Source: Sphagnum compactum (lineage: Eukaryota > Bryophyta > Sphagnopsida > Sphagnales). From it: a stretch of DNA of 64,000 bases. The number at the start of each line of letters is the position of its first letter. The stretch's first letter is position 1. A model generated the notes under the pieces. It saw nothing but the letters and a program-made list of their open reading frames with translations. It was not told the origin of the DNA and did not search any database. Made by a program: the position numbers and the translations under genes. The DNA lies in NCBI GenBank assembly GCA_965153455.1, contig OZ234493.1, forward strand, positions 4,402,001 through 4,466,000. Direction: 5' to 3'. Positions 1-12,069 of the stretch are shown one piece after another.

Positions 1-316
1 GGAGTATTTGCCGTTTGCCCACATCAAGCCCCAACTCTCACCTACTGGCAAAGTGATCGACCTCACTCCATCACCCAAAAGCATGCTGTCGAGTGCTGCC
101 AGTCTAGCTTCATTTTCCAAACAGAAATGTATTCCTTTCATGCCGTCAGCTAATACAACTGACTACTACTTTCTTTTCAGCTTAATGCAGCAGAAGAAGC
201 TCAAGACAATTGTGGACTCTGAGTTTCTCTTGGAGCAAGCAGAGAAGGCTTGGGCAGCCAGCATTGCTGGGCATGCAACTGGGAAAATTGTGGTCAAGTG
301 CACAAAATGCAGCTAG
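1..316 (+). CDS. C-terminal end of a zinc-type quinone oxidoreductase / RTN4IP1-like protein (partial, runs off left edge)
   Basis: The last exon is best read from 181, after a pyrimidine-rich tract ending in ttttcag, to the TAG at 314-316. It encodes KLKTIVDSEFLLEQAEKAW and then GHATGKIVV. This is the typical C-terminus of medium-chain dehydrogenase/reductase proteins of the RTN4IP1/alkenal-oxidoreductase kind, where 'GKLK-VVDS-(x)-AEDAW-(x)-GHATGKIIV' closes the NADPH-binding lobe. An upstream piece (about 2-52, EYLPFAHIKPQ) may be the preceding exon, with a possible donor at AAA^GTGATC near 53, but this is weak. The open frame also crosses the putative intron, so the exon border is an inference from the acceptor and the family alignment. 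Most of the gene lies outside the window, so activity cannot be judged. Confidence 0.6.
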   Translation, partial: EYLPFAHIKPQLSPTGKVIDLTPSPKSMLSSAASLASFSKQKCIPFMPSANTTDYYFLFSLMQQKKLKTIVDSEFLLEQAEKAWAASIAGHATGKIVVKCTKCS

Positions 317-2474
317 AACATGGGCTTCCAAAAGGTGAAGCCAAAACACCAAAACAAAAGATTAACCATGATGAAACTCCCACAACACAAAAATTGCACA
401 CAATTTGAAAGCTAATTCCTTTCAATTTCACTGCACAATTTGAGATAATACACACCTCTTAGTTGCTGGATTGTAGTAACTCAATATTGCATAATTTGGG
501 TCATCAGATGTTGAAATTTTTGTGTGGAGGGCATGAGATAATTGCATTGGGAGTCAGAATGAAAATGTGAAATGTGAAGGTGTGCAAATGAAAATATGTT
601 ACATAGTGAAATTATGGAGGCAGATCTCTGCCGTAGTATATCATCAAGCAACAATAATTGCAACAAGTCCTTAATGAGACAAAATTTGAAATACATGGGT
701 GTGTTATGTTAGCCATGGCATGTAAACAATTCACCGCATGTGTTTGTTGGTAGAGTAATATAAGGCAAATTCAGTCGTAACTCCCTGCAAACCTTGTACT
801 CCCTTGTGGGTCAAGTGTGTACAGTGGTAGCATATTGTTAGTTTACAGCCAAATGTTCTACTACTTTTACAGAGTAATACTATCATCATAATATCTGAGG
901 ACTCCTACCATTATTTTGATTAAGAGTGAGATTGAGATGTTGTATTTCCGGTTTGTTTGCACAACCCTTTTCTTGATGAAGTATTTCCAAACTTACGCAC
1001 CACACCTCCACTTTGTTTGGGAAATATTCAGATGAGTAGGTGCGGAGGAGCTCAAGGTCCATGGAGGCTCCCTTTCATATCTTCAAAGTTGCAAAAGGTT
1101 TAGGTTTAATTTGAATGGGTCTTGAGTTTCTTGGTAAGCTAACATTTTAAACTCTTCATGCTCTGTCAGTCCTCAACCAATCAACCACTCTCCAAATAGC
1201 AATCAACTAATGTTGCAGTATATTTAACCAATTTCTACCTCATCGTTTATGAGTTGATTTTGTTCCCATACAGTGTTGAAATTAAGTCCAATATTTGTCT
1301 TGTTTTTTCTTTCTAAAATTTCTGTTAGGAAGAAGGTTTTGAATGATTTGTGGGTGATAATCCTCAAATTTTTGTAGCAAGCATGGATACAAGGAGGAGG
1401 AAATGAGGAAACCTTTGTTCCCAGGGCATAAATGCAGTGACAGTAGGGTCTCCCCCTATACTAACAATTCCTCCACACTCATGATTCACATCAACCTGGA
1501 TAGAATTATGAGATGGTGTTATCATAAAGGGTATAGAGATTTCAGAATTGACAAACATAACAGAAGTGACAAATCAGCGAGCATGAAAAGAAAAGACCCA
1601 AATCATGTGTCATGTTCAACATGCAAGCAACAATGACAAGAGCATGGGTTTTGATGCAAGAACCCAATCAAAGTACAGACTGATAACCTCATAACAGACT
1701 TCCATTAAATCATATATCATGTTCACATTCAAGCCATAATGAGAAAAGCATTGGTTTGGATGCAAGAATTGATCGAAGAACTGACAGACAACCTCATAAG
1801 AGACTTCCACCAAATCATACATATCGTGTTAAACATCCAAGCCACAAGTTTAGAAGAACAAAGGTTTTGATTGAATCATGCAATTAAAAAAAAAACTACT
1901 AGATTTCCACCTGAACTTAGCATTCAATGTTTCAAGAAAACTCCAGTTACAAGAGCAGCAATTGCATTTGTCTGATTCACACAAATTCAGCTGCCAATTT
2001 TCTGAGATTGAACACTCTTAGAGGGTAGGAAGTGCATTCAGAAGTAGAGAGACAACTGTTAGAGCCTTCAATTATGTGTAACAGACAGTCTAGTTTCACA
2101 TCAGCACATCGAAGCAAAACCTTGCTTTCACACACCTGCATTTGAAAACAATGTGAATTTCTTGGACCATTTTGTTGCTGATGTTTTGTTGCTCTTCCAC
2201 TACTTAAAGAATCTTCCATATGAATCTTTCATTTCTTGGGCATTCATATTGCATTTTGTGGATTCTCTATCAACTCAAAAAGACACAAAATGCTCTACAA
2301 TGCTAATCTGATTTCTTCAGTTTTCTTCCAACATCCTCTGCAAATACTAGTCCCAATTTTCAGCTTCCCTCCAACATCCTCTACAAATTGTTGAAGCAGT
2401 TGCAATTGAGTACTTTCAGCATGATAAGTAAACTGTAGAATTCTTGTCACAAAACTACAAGGATCTGTTGAGGG
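317..2474. other. Intergenic, AT-rich, with one minisatellite
   Basis: I see no convincing coding exon here. The only structured element is a three-copy, roughly 106-bp tandem repeat at 1601-1885, listed separately. The stretch separates the 3' end of the oxidoreductase gene from the 3' end of the next locus, so the two genes converge. Confidence 0.5.
1601..1885. repeat. Tandem repeat, ~106-bp unit, three diverged copies
   Basis: Copies begin at about 1601, 1708 and 1813 with AATCATGTGTCATG, AATCATATATCATG and AATCATACATATCGTG. Each continues through a CATGCAAGC/CATTCAAGCC/CATCCAAGCC block and a 'GGTTTTGATGCAAGAA'-like block. The copies are clearly related but diverged. Confidence 0.7.
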
Positions 2475-5400
2475 TTATTTACAGCTTGATGATGCTGCAC
2501 CCCCATTTGTGTACGTTTTGTGTTTTAGAGAAGAATCAAGGGAGGCACTGACAGATTGTGGTCCTTCAATTTCATGGTTACTACAGGAGCTCAGTTTATC
2601 TTCTCCAAGCTTGCCCATGGATGATAGATTTTGGTTGAAAACTATTCTCAAGAAATCACTATAGAGGTCCCCTGTGAGAGCTTGCCACTGTCCACAGTCC
2701 ACACAGCAATCAAGCAATTGAACTCAGAAAGCTTCTTTTCACAATTGTAGATCAAGTGTGGAAGTGTGTAGAGTCACTCACTACCATGTGCACATCATTG
2801 AAGATTAGAAGAGATGGGAGCAATGAAATGTGGTGATGTGTCGAGGTAATACTGCACACAAGATTACACTGCGCACTGTTCTTCAAACTGTGCAAAAAGA
2901 AAGTGAGTGACTTCTGGAGACTTCATTTCTGAAGAGTTTCAAGCAAATGAACTTTTGTTTCTGTAGGGTGCCTCACACAGAAACATGTGGACATTACTTA
3001 GTTCAAAGCAGTTATTCAAGAAGTTTGATAGGAAGACACAAAAAAGCTCTATTTTACTCATACTTACGTCTTTCCTGCTCCAATTGGAGAATGGTTTCCG
3101 CTTCTTTCAAAGCCTTCAACTGTTTCTCCTGTTTCTCCTGGGCTGCAGTGTTCACAGCTGTGGCAAAGTAAAAAATTGCTTTTGCTGCTCTACACCTGTT
3201 TCAATCACCACATTCAGATGGTCAGAGAGAGGTGGCAAAATCATGTGATGCTGCTTCGGCTTCCATCAGTTGTTTTCCACATCTTTAGATCCAACTCTTT
3301 CTTCTGCTATGCTTACAGAATTGACAGATCAATTCAGGCAAGTTAGTGTTGCCATCATCTCCGGAAACACAAAGATAAATATTGCACTTCAGGAACAAGT
3401 GTGAATTAGTTGTGTTACAAACAGTGTCTCATTTCCATGACCATGCATCTTTGACTTATGCTTATGCATGGAGAATGGTAAGGGATTACCGAGGCTCAGC
3501 ATAAGGATCACCAGTTGTAGGTACTGCTGTAATGTCAGACATAGGAGCTGTTGTGATTACATGTGCAACGACTTCTCTACATATTTGTTCTAAGGCATGC
3601 AAATCTCCTTCATACTCCTGTGATGGACCACCATCATCTCTTTGATTCAGGCAGATTCAGTTTCTTTCTTCTTTCTTTCTTCCTTTTGGTGGATTCAAAC
3701 TAGTTGAAATGAGATGAATCCTCTCCCAGCACAGATATTTCAATTCTCATTCGGAAATTGATGGCAAAAGCCAAATATGAATTAAGAGTGAGAGATCACA
3801 AACCTCGGCAATAAAGAGTATAGCGTAGTATACATCATGGCTCAATGAATCACGGTCATAGTGCTCTTTCCCCATCCTTAGATTGTTCATCAGGTCTTGC
3901 ATTCCTTGTAGTAACTTTCCCTTCTCAAAATCTCCATACTTGAGCACTTCATCGCTCATTGCAGTTCCCAGCACTAAGATTGCATCCAGTGGGACTGTGC
4001 TCCTTTCTCCATCAGTCTGCAGCACTCAACAGTTTTTTGTCCCCTCTGTAAATCCCAGTACAACAAACCTGAAGAAACAATACAAAACTTTCTACCGACT
4101 CAAGCAGCAGCAATTTTGCCAATGTTGTCAACAAGGTATATAGCTCCAGTCACAAATCCTACAGGAGAAAGACACAAAACAGAACTGAAATATCAGAGAT
4201 GGATTCAAAGATGATGTCTGCTCCATCTCCAGGACACAAAAAATTTGTCTAAGGAGAGGAAAGACTTGTGAATGTCATCATTGTCATCATCCTCCTCTGG
4301 ACAATTTCAGAATCTAATTCCATTGTTAGGTTAATCACTGCTTTGTTTACAGTTTCTGCTCCAGAGAGTTTGCGCATATCTGATGCACCAATTAGACTCC
4401 AAAACTAAAAGAATCCGCACAGATAGAAACACATGTCCCTCCATTGTGTGTGAGATCACAAAACCTAATTTGATATCTGCGCAGAAACAATCATTTCTGA
4501 AAGCAAAAGAATCTTGTCAATGTCCATGTGTCATATTCCATTCAGTACTCTGCTGTTGGCATATGAGAAACATGGAAACGACAGAAAAATCTTTCGACAA
4601 AAGTTTTTCTGCCCTCCCAGGTCTGCAGATTGCAGATGGAATTGAAAGCATCAAACAAACAACGATCATCTCAATGATTTGAGATTGACATGCAAACTTC
4701 TGGGATCTCTTACTCACAGCCCACAATCAAGAGATTGCCTGAAGGATCATTATCACTGATCACAAGGTCTGGTGCAAAACTTGATAGACAAGATGTTTTG
4801 CACAGTTTTCAGTGCACAAAGTTTGCACAGGTTTGTTTCAGTGCCTGCATGTATCGTCATTGCATTGCAGCAGCAACTCCTCTTGTGTTTTGCTTTGGAA
4901 TTTTTGTTGTACTTCTGGTCTGTGAAGAACAAACATGAAATTGAACACTGGCTTCTGAAAATCTTTACCAGCCTTTTTGCAGATTGCAAGGATGCAGCAT
5001 GCACTTCATGTTTGTAGCCTGCCAAATACAGATAGTTGAATCTTCGCAATGCTGCCAATCCCAACACAAATTCGTAAGCAGCACGGCAAGGTCATCTGCG
5101 AAGTCTCAAGCATTCCTTTTTTGTCACAATATAATATTACCTATCTCAGTGTTTACCAGTGCATTTTGTGTGTCTATGTTTTACACACAAGTGCGCAAGA
5201 GAGAGATAGACCTTGGATTTTAGGACAAAGTAGAAAAATGCAATAGACCCAGGAAACACAATACTTACACGCGCACTCCAACAGAACAAAACACACTCAC
5301 TCTCGCAATGGCAAGGAGAAAGAAGGAAAAAGAGGGGTTGAAGAAGACCTGCGTGGAGGTGTTCTGCAGGATGCAAACCCTTGGCTCTCAACTCGTTCAT

Positions 5401-5947
5401 GACACTTTCCTCATGTTTAGTGGCATAGCCCTTGCGAACTTTGTCAATACTCTGCGACATAGCAGCTACACCACTCTTGGTAGCGTTCTTGAGAAATGCT
5501 AAACTCTTCTTGGCAAACGCTTCCACCGTCTTCTGCTCCATCCTGAAGATTACTTTGCAAGCAAGCACAAGAAGAGGTTTACAGACATATTATTGCTTCA
5601 TAAAGCTAAGAATTGAACTTGCGTTTGCTTGAAAGCTTTCAAAAGCAGAGATGTAAAGCAGTACTTAGAGAAGGACTGAAATGCGGGGCGTCAGCGTGGC
5701 TGCTCAAATCTAGCTCCTTTGCAATCTGGCGTGCAACCCATATTCCCGCCGTGCACATCTCTGGACTCTGGACCCACATTTTGCTGGCAGAGTCCTTCGA
5801 TGGCTGCTGCCTCTCTGGCAGCTACTCACTCTCTCTTTTCCCATCAAAAGCTTTTGCTTTGGGGCCGGCTGCTTTCGATTTCCCATAGCCAGCCACTGAT
5901 GTCAAAGCTTCAAACTTTGGTTTGAAGTCATGAACAAACAAGTCCAT
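2475..5947 (-). CDS. Unrecognised multi-exon locus (exon set incomplete; possibly degenerate)
   Basis: Several exon-like blocks with splice borders lie on the minus strand: 5947-5833 (MDLFVHDFKPKFEAL..., donor GTGAGT); 5541-~5379 (MEQKTVEAFAKKSLAFLK...); 5095-4969; 4779-4718 (FAPDLVISDNDPSGNLLIVG, donor GTGAGT); 4379-~4310 (MRKLSGAETVNKAVINL..., phase-matched to the previous block); about 4158-4100 (FVTGAIYLVDNIGKIAAA, then an in-frame TGA); 4016-3804 (TDGERSTVPLDAILVLGTA...); about 3645-3491 (DDGGPSQEYEGDLHALEQIC...); 3165-3067; and a last block 2687-2475 (WQALTGDLYSDFLR... to a stop). Some joins keep phase (5095-4969 to 4779-4718 to 4379), but others do not, and one block ends in a stop before its donor. 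I recognise no family. Either exons are missing from my reading, or two genes abut, or the locus is decaying. The start could be the ATG at 5947 or 5541. Confidence 0.35.
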
Positions 5948-8900
5948 TTTAAATGGGAAGAAGGACCTTGATAGTGAGTTACAGCAGGCTGAGCACAATG
6001 AGCCAATCTCAATGAGGCACAGCAATCCATTACAGATCCTAGACAACCTCTTCTCGACAAATTGTCGGGAATTTTGCCTTGCCCTCTGCTTGACTGCATC
6101 CTCTAAATTCAGTCCTTCATTGAAAAATGGAATTTGGGGTTCCTCATCAGATGAAGAGAGAGAGAGAGAGAAATCCACCTACACGTGATGTGCATGCGCT
6201 GCTAAGATTGATGGTTCTCCTTGTAAGGGAGAGAATGCGAGATGATTTATTTGGTTTCACAGTCAAGACAGTCAAGACATGTTGCTGTGAGCTCTGAGTT
6301 CATTTTTGGGGGAACTTCATGAAATATTGCCTTTGTTGCTGATGTTTTTTCTTTCAAATTTTCTCAAGTGGGGAAATGGGGATGAGCATTCCAAGGTAGA
6401 TTTAGCATTTGTTGGGGACATGTTTTAGAAAATTGTTCAATTTTCTCTCCAAACAACAACAACAACAAAGTGACAACAGACTGCCCTCAAACTAAAAAGG
6501 CAGTTAAAAAAGTAGCAACAACCCTTTGAAAACCAAAATTTCCTTTGTATTTTAGATCAATGTTTGCAAAAAACCAGGGGTTTGCAACAACATATTCCAG
6601 TATTTAATTTTCCACCATAGTGTGGGAATTCATCACAAGAACAAACACTGGTTATTGCAGGTTTGAATCAATGCTGACAGGTTCTCAAAGATAAGCGTTT
6701 AGCCTTGGTTTGAAAGATTGCTAACAAGTTCTCCAAGTTAGGCAAGTTCTCTTGAAGTTAGGCAAGTTCAAGTAAAGTTTATAGGTCAACTTCTACGATC
6801 TCTTGGGACTGCAAGTTTCAAGTTTTGTCGGAATTTTCATTGGAACTTAACTAGGCAACTGACCTCTTTACAAAATTAAATTGAATTAAGAGCGTTGCCT
6901 TGTTTTAAGCAAGTTCACCTAAAGAAAGATAAGTACAACTTTATTATGAAAAAAAAAAAAAAAACCTTGGATTTACATTCTTCGCAAGTTATTGCATCTG
7001 ATTGGTTCTACATAAATAATATCTCATAATCTTTATTTTGAATTGTGTGTATTTGTTGAACAAACTAATATTACAAAAAAAAAGTTTCATCGTGTGTAAT
7101 GGAGATGGACCAGACCAAGGCTTAAACTGAATAGATTGTAAATTCAAGTTATGAAAATGATTAGAACCAAAAGTCTATGGAATCCAAAAAATTAGTCTCA
7201 AGATTGGATTCAAAGTTTTATCAAAAAAAAAAGGGGGTTTAAAACTGAGACTAGAGGTTCTTTTTGAAATGAAAAGTTGAACAACATTGGTTCGAACTTG
7301 CCACAAGGTTGTAAAATCATTAGGCCATGATGAATAATGTTATTTTGAGTTAAAAATTTCTTAATGATTGGGAGAGATAGACAAAGAAATACCAAACGGC
7401 ACAGACAAACACCTAAAGGCCAAAAACAAAAACCTACCATTAAGAGGTAGGAGGTGGGGGAAGGCAAGAAAAACCCTATAAACACCAGAACATCAAGGTA
7501 TGGGACCTTGAAAAGAGCCAAAAAAGGGCAAGTGATGAGCAACCCCAAGAAAATGAAAAAACTCAGAACTAGTAAACCAAGCCCAATCACAAGTAGGGCA
7601 AAAGGAATAAGCCTTGAAGAACTTATTTGAAGTAGAGACCCAAAAACTCCGCTTATCTTTGAAGCCTAAATTTAAGTTTAAGGCTCCTCAGGCCTAGTGG
7701 TATGATCCAAGTTGTTTCTTATTTTTACAAGCATAATAAACTTTTAGAGGTCTCACACGACTAGATTGTATGCTTGAGTTTTTGAAATAACATGATCTGG
7801 ATCAATGTTTGGATTCAAAGAAGGGGAACTTCGTGTAAGCGTCTTTACTTCATCCCCGATATTAGGAAACATATTCCAAAGAGATTTTGATTCATGTATT
7901 GGTGCAAATGAGAAGTATGCCTCCATATGGCCCTATATGTTCTTATTTCTTTCAATGTTGATGTCATAGATAAGATTAAATCCTTGCTGCAACAATCTTG
8001 GAGCCATTGAAATATTTGGTATGGGGGTCTTTGTGAAGAACATGGCGTATTTGTCACGTCAACCTTTTGAGGGATAATATATGCTAGCTCCATAACATAT
8101 GGAGAATCTTGTTCATTCATCTATATATTATTAAGCTATGAAAGGGTGTGTTGGGGGTGCGGGGGAGTGAGGCTCTTTAGGTAGATGAAGAATCTTTGTT
8201 GGGCTTTCAATGGAATCTTTGATTGTTGTCGTCGCTTGTTATAGTCTTGTGTAGTTGTTGCCCTTAAAATCTTATATGCAATTTGGACTTTGCCAAACCA
8301 TTGGTTAGGGATGTGGGACTCCTTTGTGAATAGCTACCATTAATCTTTCCTTCTGGTCACTCTAAATTAGAAAGGTATTTCTTTTTGAGAACCAATTGAG
8401 GTTTAAGACTTGTGTGAGGAAAATATTTGTGATCAGCCATGTGCTTAGGTAAAAAATATTTATTAGACTTTAGATTTCATTTGAGTGCAGCATGGAATTT
8501 ACAAAATAATTGGCCTTGTGACCATACCTTGATAAATTGTGTGTCTAGTTTTGCTTGTTTCTCAATTGAATGGTTGCGGCAATGCAATTCCTTCCAAGCT
8601 CCTGTTCAAGCTTGCACAGTTGTTTGCTATGCATGGAATAAGGTGACTTCTAGATAAAATGACCTAAGGTTCAAAATCAAACTTGCAATTTTGACACAAA
8701 ATATTCCATCAACTGATATTTATTTCGAGTTGTGAGTTCATTTTCTGGGAACTTAATCAACGTCCCAAACATTTGACCTTTGAATTTTTCCTTAAGAGCA
8801 ATTGTAGTGGTAGCATGAAAATGGTCTTCATGTCATTTTTTGGATGAAGTAGCATGTCACATTGATGTGAAAATGAGAATGCTTCTTCAAGCATGTGTCA

Positions 8901-11900
8901 TGGTGTGGCTTTCAAAAGCCCTATAAAAAGTGTTTTTGGTTGATCAACAAAAATAATTGGTTAGAAATTGACTATTGTTGATTGGTCTATTATTGTGATT
9001 GGCTCAATGTTTAATGGTAATTCAATGTGCATATGATCCAATCTCTCATGTTTATGGGTGGGGGAGGCACAAACATCAATACTACCCCTAGTGGATGTGG
9101 CAAATAATGATGATGTTTTTATTTTCGGTGAATTGTTGGAGGTGATTTAAAAGGGGTAGAGGAAAGTGATGTTACTAGATGTGAATTGTGAGTTTAACTT
9201 TTGGGAATTTCGTGAAACATTTTTTATTCACAAGAAGAAATCAATATGTAATTTTTATTTGAGTTTGTAATTAAAATGATTTGTAATTGCGTCGGACAAG
9301 TTACATATGATATTGGTTGTAAATGCTAATGTGATGATGATCAGTATGAGAAAAAGGGGTGTTCTGCAATTAGCCTTGCAACTCAATTTTTGAGCTGCAA
9401 CCGACATTTGCAACTCATTGAATTTATATATCGTGAGTTCTAACAAACAAGTTGCATGAGTCGCACAGTTGCAACTCATTGTATATACGGTGCAACTCAT
9501 TGCCACTCAATTAAAACAACTCATTTTCAACTACTATTCAATTCCATTATAATTACACCCATGATGTCATGCTAACGTCATCAATTGTCATCCATTTGTT
9601 AAAATCTAACAAGTGACATTATGAAGATTTTTGAACATTAAAAAATTTAAAATATTGATTTTCATCCTCCATTATGATTGTAAATGACGGTCCGAAAATG
9701 CGACATGTGGCACAATAAAATAATGAGCAACCCCTCGTCGAAGTACACGGGCTGAGAATTATCAAAAAAGTCTGTCTGAGTTTTCGTTTCATCAAAATGA
9801 CTCAGTAGAAAAATGTCACATCGCATATTTTGGAAAAAAAATTAAAAATATAAATATTTATTTTAGTAGTTAAGTAGGTCATACATAACCATAGGTAGGT
9901 AGGTAGGTGGATTGGTAAGTTTTAAAACCTACATATACCTACATATTTACTTAAGACCTACTTATTAACCTACCTATGTAAGTAGGTAAAAAAGTAGAAC
10001 CTACTTACTTAGGTATGTAAGCAAGTAGGAAAACACAAAACTATGTGCACTAAAGAATATGCATGAAATTTTTTTTTTTATTTTATGTTTTGCTTTTAAG
10101 TTAAGTTTTTTTCAACTCATCCCAAAATGACACATGTATTTTAATGTGAAAACATAAGAGAACAAGCCTTCTTTATATAGTTTATAACATGGGATTCGAA
10201 AATAAAACATATGGGTTAAATTTTTTAGTTGTTCATTAGTTGCAATTGAGTTGCAACTATAATATTTAAACGTTCAATGCAAGCTAGATTCAAAGGGGGT
10301 CTCCATTGTTTTTGACATTTAAATAAAACTTAAACCCCTTTTACCAACACATCTAGTGCACTAAAAATTGTCATAAATGAAATAGAATTGAGAAAATTAT
10401 GGCCCCTCAAAATAGAGGGGTCAAAAAGTCAAAAAACAAACCACCAAATGCTACAAAATCCAATTCCCAAACACCCACAAAATTCTTTATATGTTGCTTT
10501 GTTATTGTTAGAGCTCAAAGATAATTTGTAAAACTTCAAATGACATTCCTATATCACTTTAAATTGTTTAAAATAAATAAGAAATAAGGAAGTTATGAGG
10601 TTTGAAAGTAGGAAGGGTCCAAAGAAAAAAAAGGAAAAAAAATAGTTTTATAAATTGGAAAGCTTATTTCTCTTCTTGTTATTTTTTCATTACTCATTTT
10701 CCTTTGCACTTCAAAAATGATTCAAAACTTGAAAGAACGTTCCCATAACATTTTAAATCACTCAAAATGAACACATATGATAAAGATATAAATAATTGAT
10801 GAATATGTATTCTTATTAAATTGTAAGTAATTGTTTTATAATCATAATATAGTCGAACAATAGTACTTTAGTAATAGCGCACTAATAACCATACTAATTG
10901 TATCAATGGGAACTATAATCGAAAACTAGATTTTTTATCCCAAACACTTTGGTTTCCCTTTCAATTGTCTCAACTCCATAAATAAATTAACTAATTCATT
11001 AATTTCTTATCTAAATATAATTAACTTACTTATTATTTATTTATTATATACCTACTTACCAACTTATTACCTATCTACCTACGAATAATAATAGGTAATA
11101 ATGGTATCAAATATTAATTAATAGTTACTATTAACTAATTAATTAATTAATCAATCAGTATTTAAAATTAATGACTAAATAGTTAATAAATTATTTATTT
11201 ATTATTAGATATTAAATATCAATTGATTGATAACTAGGTCTAGTTTATTAACTTGTATTTAATTTTAATGATGAAATAGTTAATTAATAACTTATAAAAA
11301 TTAATTGAATACTGGATTTCAAACTAGTTAGTAATTAATTAATATTAAATGAATAATTCTTAATATTAATAACTTTAAATTTTAATGATTGCAATGTTCC
11401 AATCTCCAGAGGAAACCATGGGCCCATCCCATCCAATGTCACAATCTTACTGGAAGAAAGCAATTCTTGGTGATGATAATATTTCACAATCCTTTTCATG
11501 ACAGAACTTTTGCATCATACCAAATGTGGCAGGGAAGCTTGAAATATGCAATTTCAGATGATGAAAAAATAGATTTCCTCTTGCTATATATACTTCCTTA
11601 TTTTACAAAGATTGTTTGTGTTAGGCATATAAAAAATCCATAGATAATTCTTGGTAGTTCTTGATAGATAATCCATTGATAATGCAAAATTCTTGTCGGC
11701 TTCAGTTTCTTTTTGAACTGATGTGCACATTTTCCCTGCATTCTATTCGATTTGTCGAAAGGAAGTATACCAAGTAAACAAAAATAATAATAACTTCCAT
11801 AAGCAACAATTGAATGAACTTCGTAAATCTTAGTGACTGTGCTATGAAATTTGCAAGCAACATGTCCCAACTGTGGTAAAGTGGTGAATTTGGAGGAGGA

Positions 11901-12069
11901 GAAGTGGAGATCAAAATGCTAGTTCATCTATAAAATCAATTCCTGTTGCTATAGGTCTAGAAATCAACAACCGATTTGGAGCAACCATCTGCGAGTAAAT
12001 TAGCCACAACAGACTACAGGTTGAACATAGTCGACTGGAAGGCAAAAAGGAGCTCAAAGTTGAGTTTCT
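5948..12069. other. Intergenic, increasingly AT-rich
   Basis: No gene is supported. A frame at 6178-5822 (-) begins with GTG after an in-frame stop and overlaps the possible first exon of the neighbouring locus, so its upstream half is not taken as coding. From about 7 kb the sequence is AT-rich with poly-A/T runs. Open frames at 7210-7590 and 7845-8120 (-) match nothing I know. An (AGGT)n-like tract lies at 9888-10022. Confidence 0.45.
9888..10022. repeat. Degenerate (AGGT)n / (ACCT)n tetranucleotide tract
   Basis: There are runs of TAGGTAGGTAGGTAGGTGG around 9893-9912, followed by ACCTACATATACCTAC and GTAGGTAAAAAAGTAG blocks on the opposite sense. Together they give an imperfect inverted arrangement of the same tetranucleotide. 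Similar AGGT-rich tracts recur near 59450 and 60490-60600. Confidence 0.6.

Noticed and set aside
5822-6178. Long minus-strand frame beginning VDFSLSLSSSDEEPQ as a first exon
   Set aside because: It opens with GTG directly after an in-frame TAG, and its (GA)n tract is low-complexity. Only the part from the ATG at 5947 is kept as a possible exon.
7845-8120. Minus-strand 91-codon frame as a gene
   Set aside because: The composition is mildly protein-like, but there are no recognisable motifs, supporting exons or context.
11389-11643. Plus-strand 84-codon frame downstream of FRO
   Set aside because: No family motif, no splice-linked neighbours, and AT-rich surroundings. Treated as chance.
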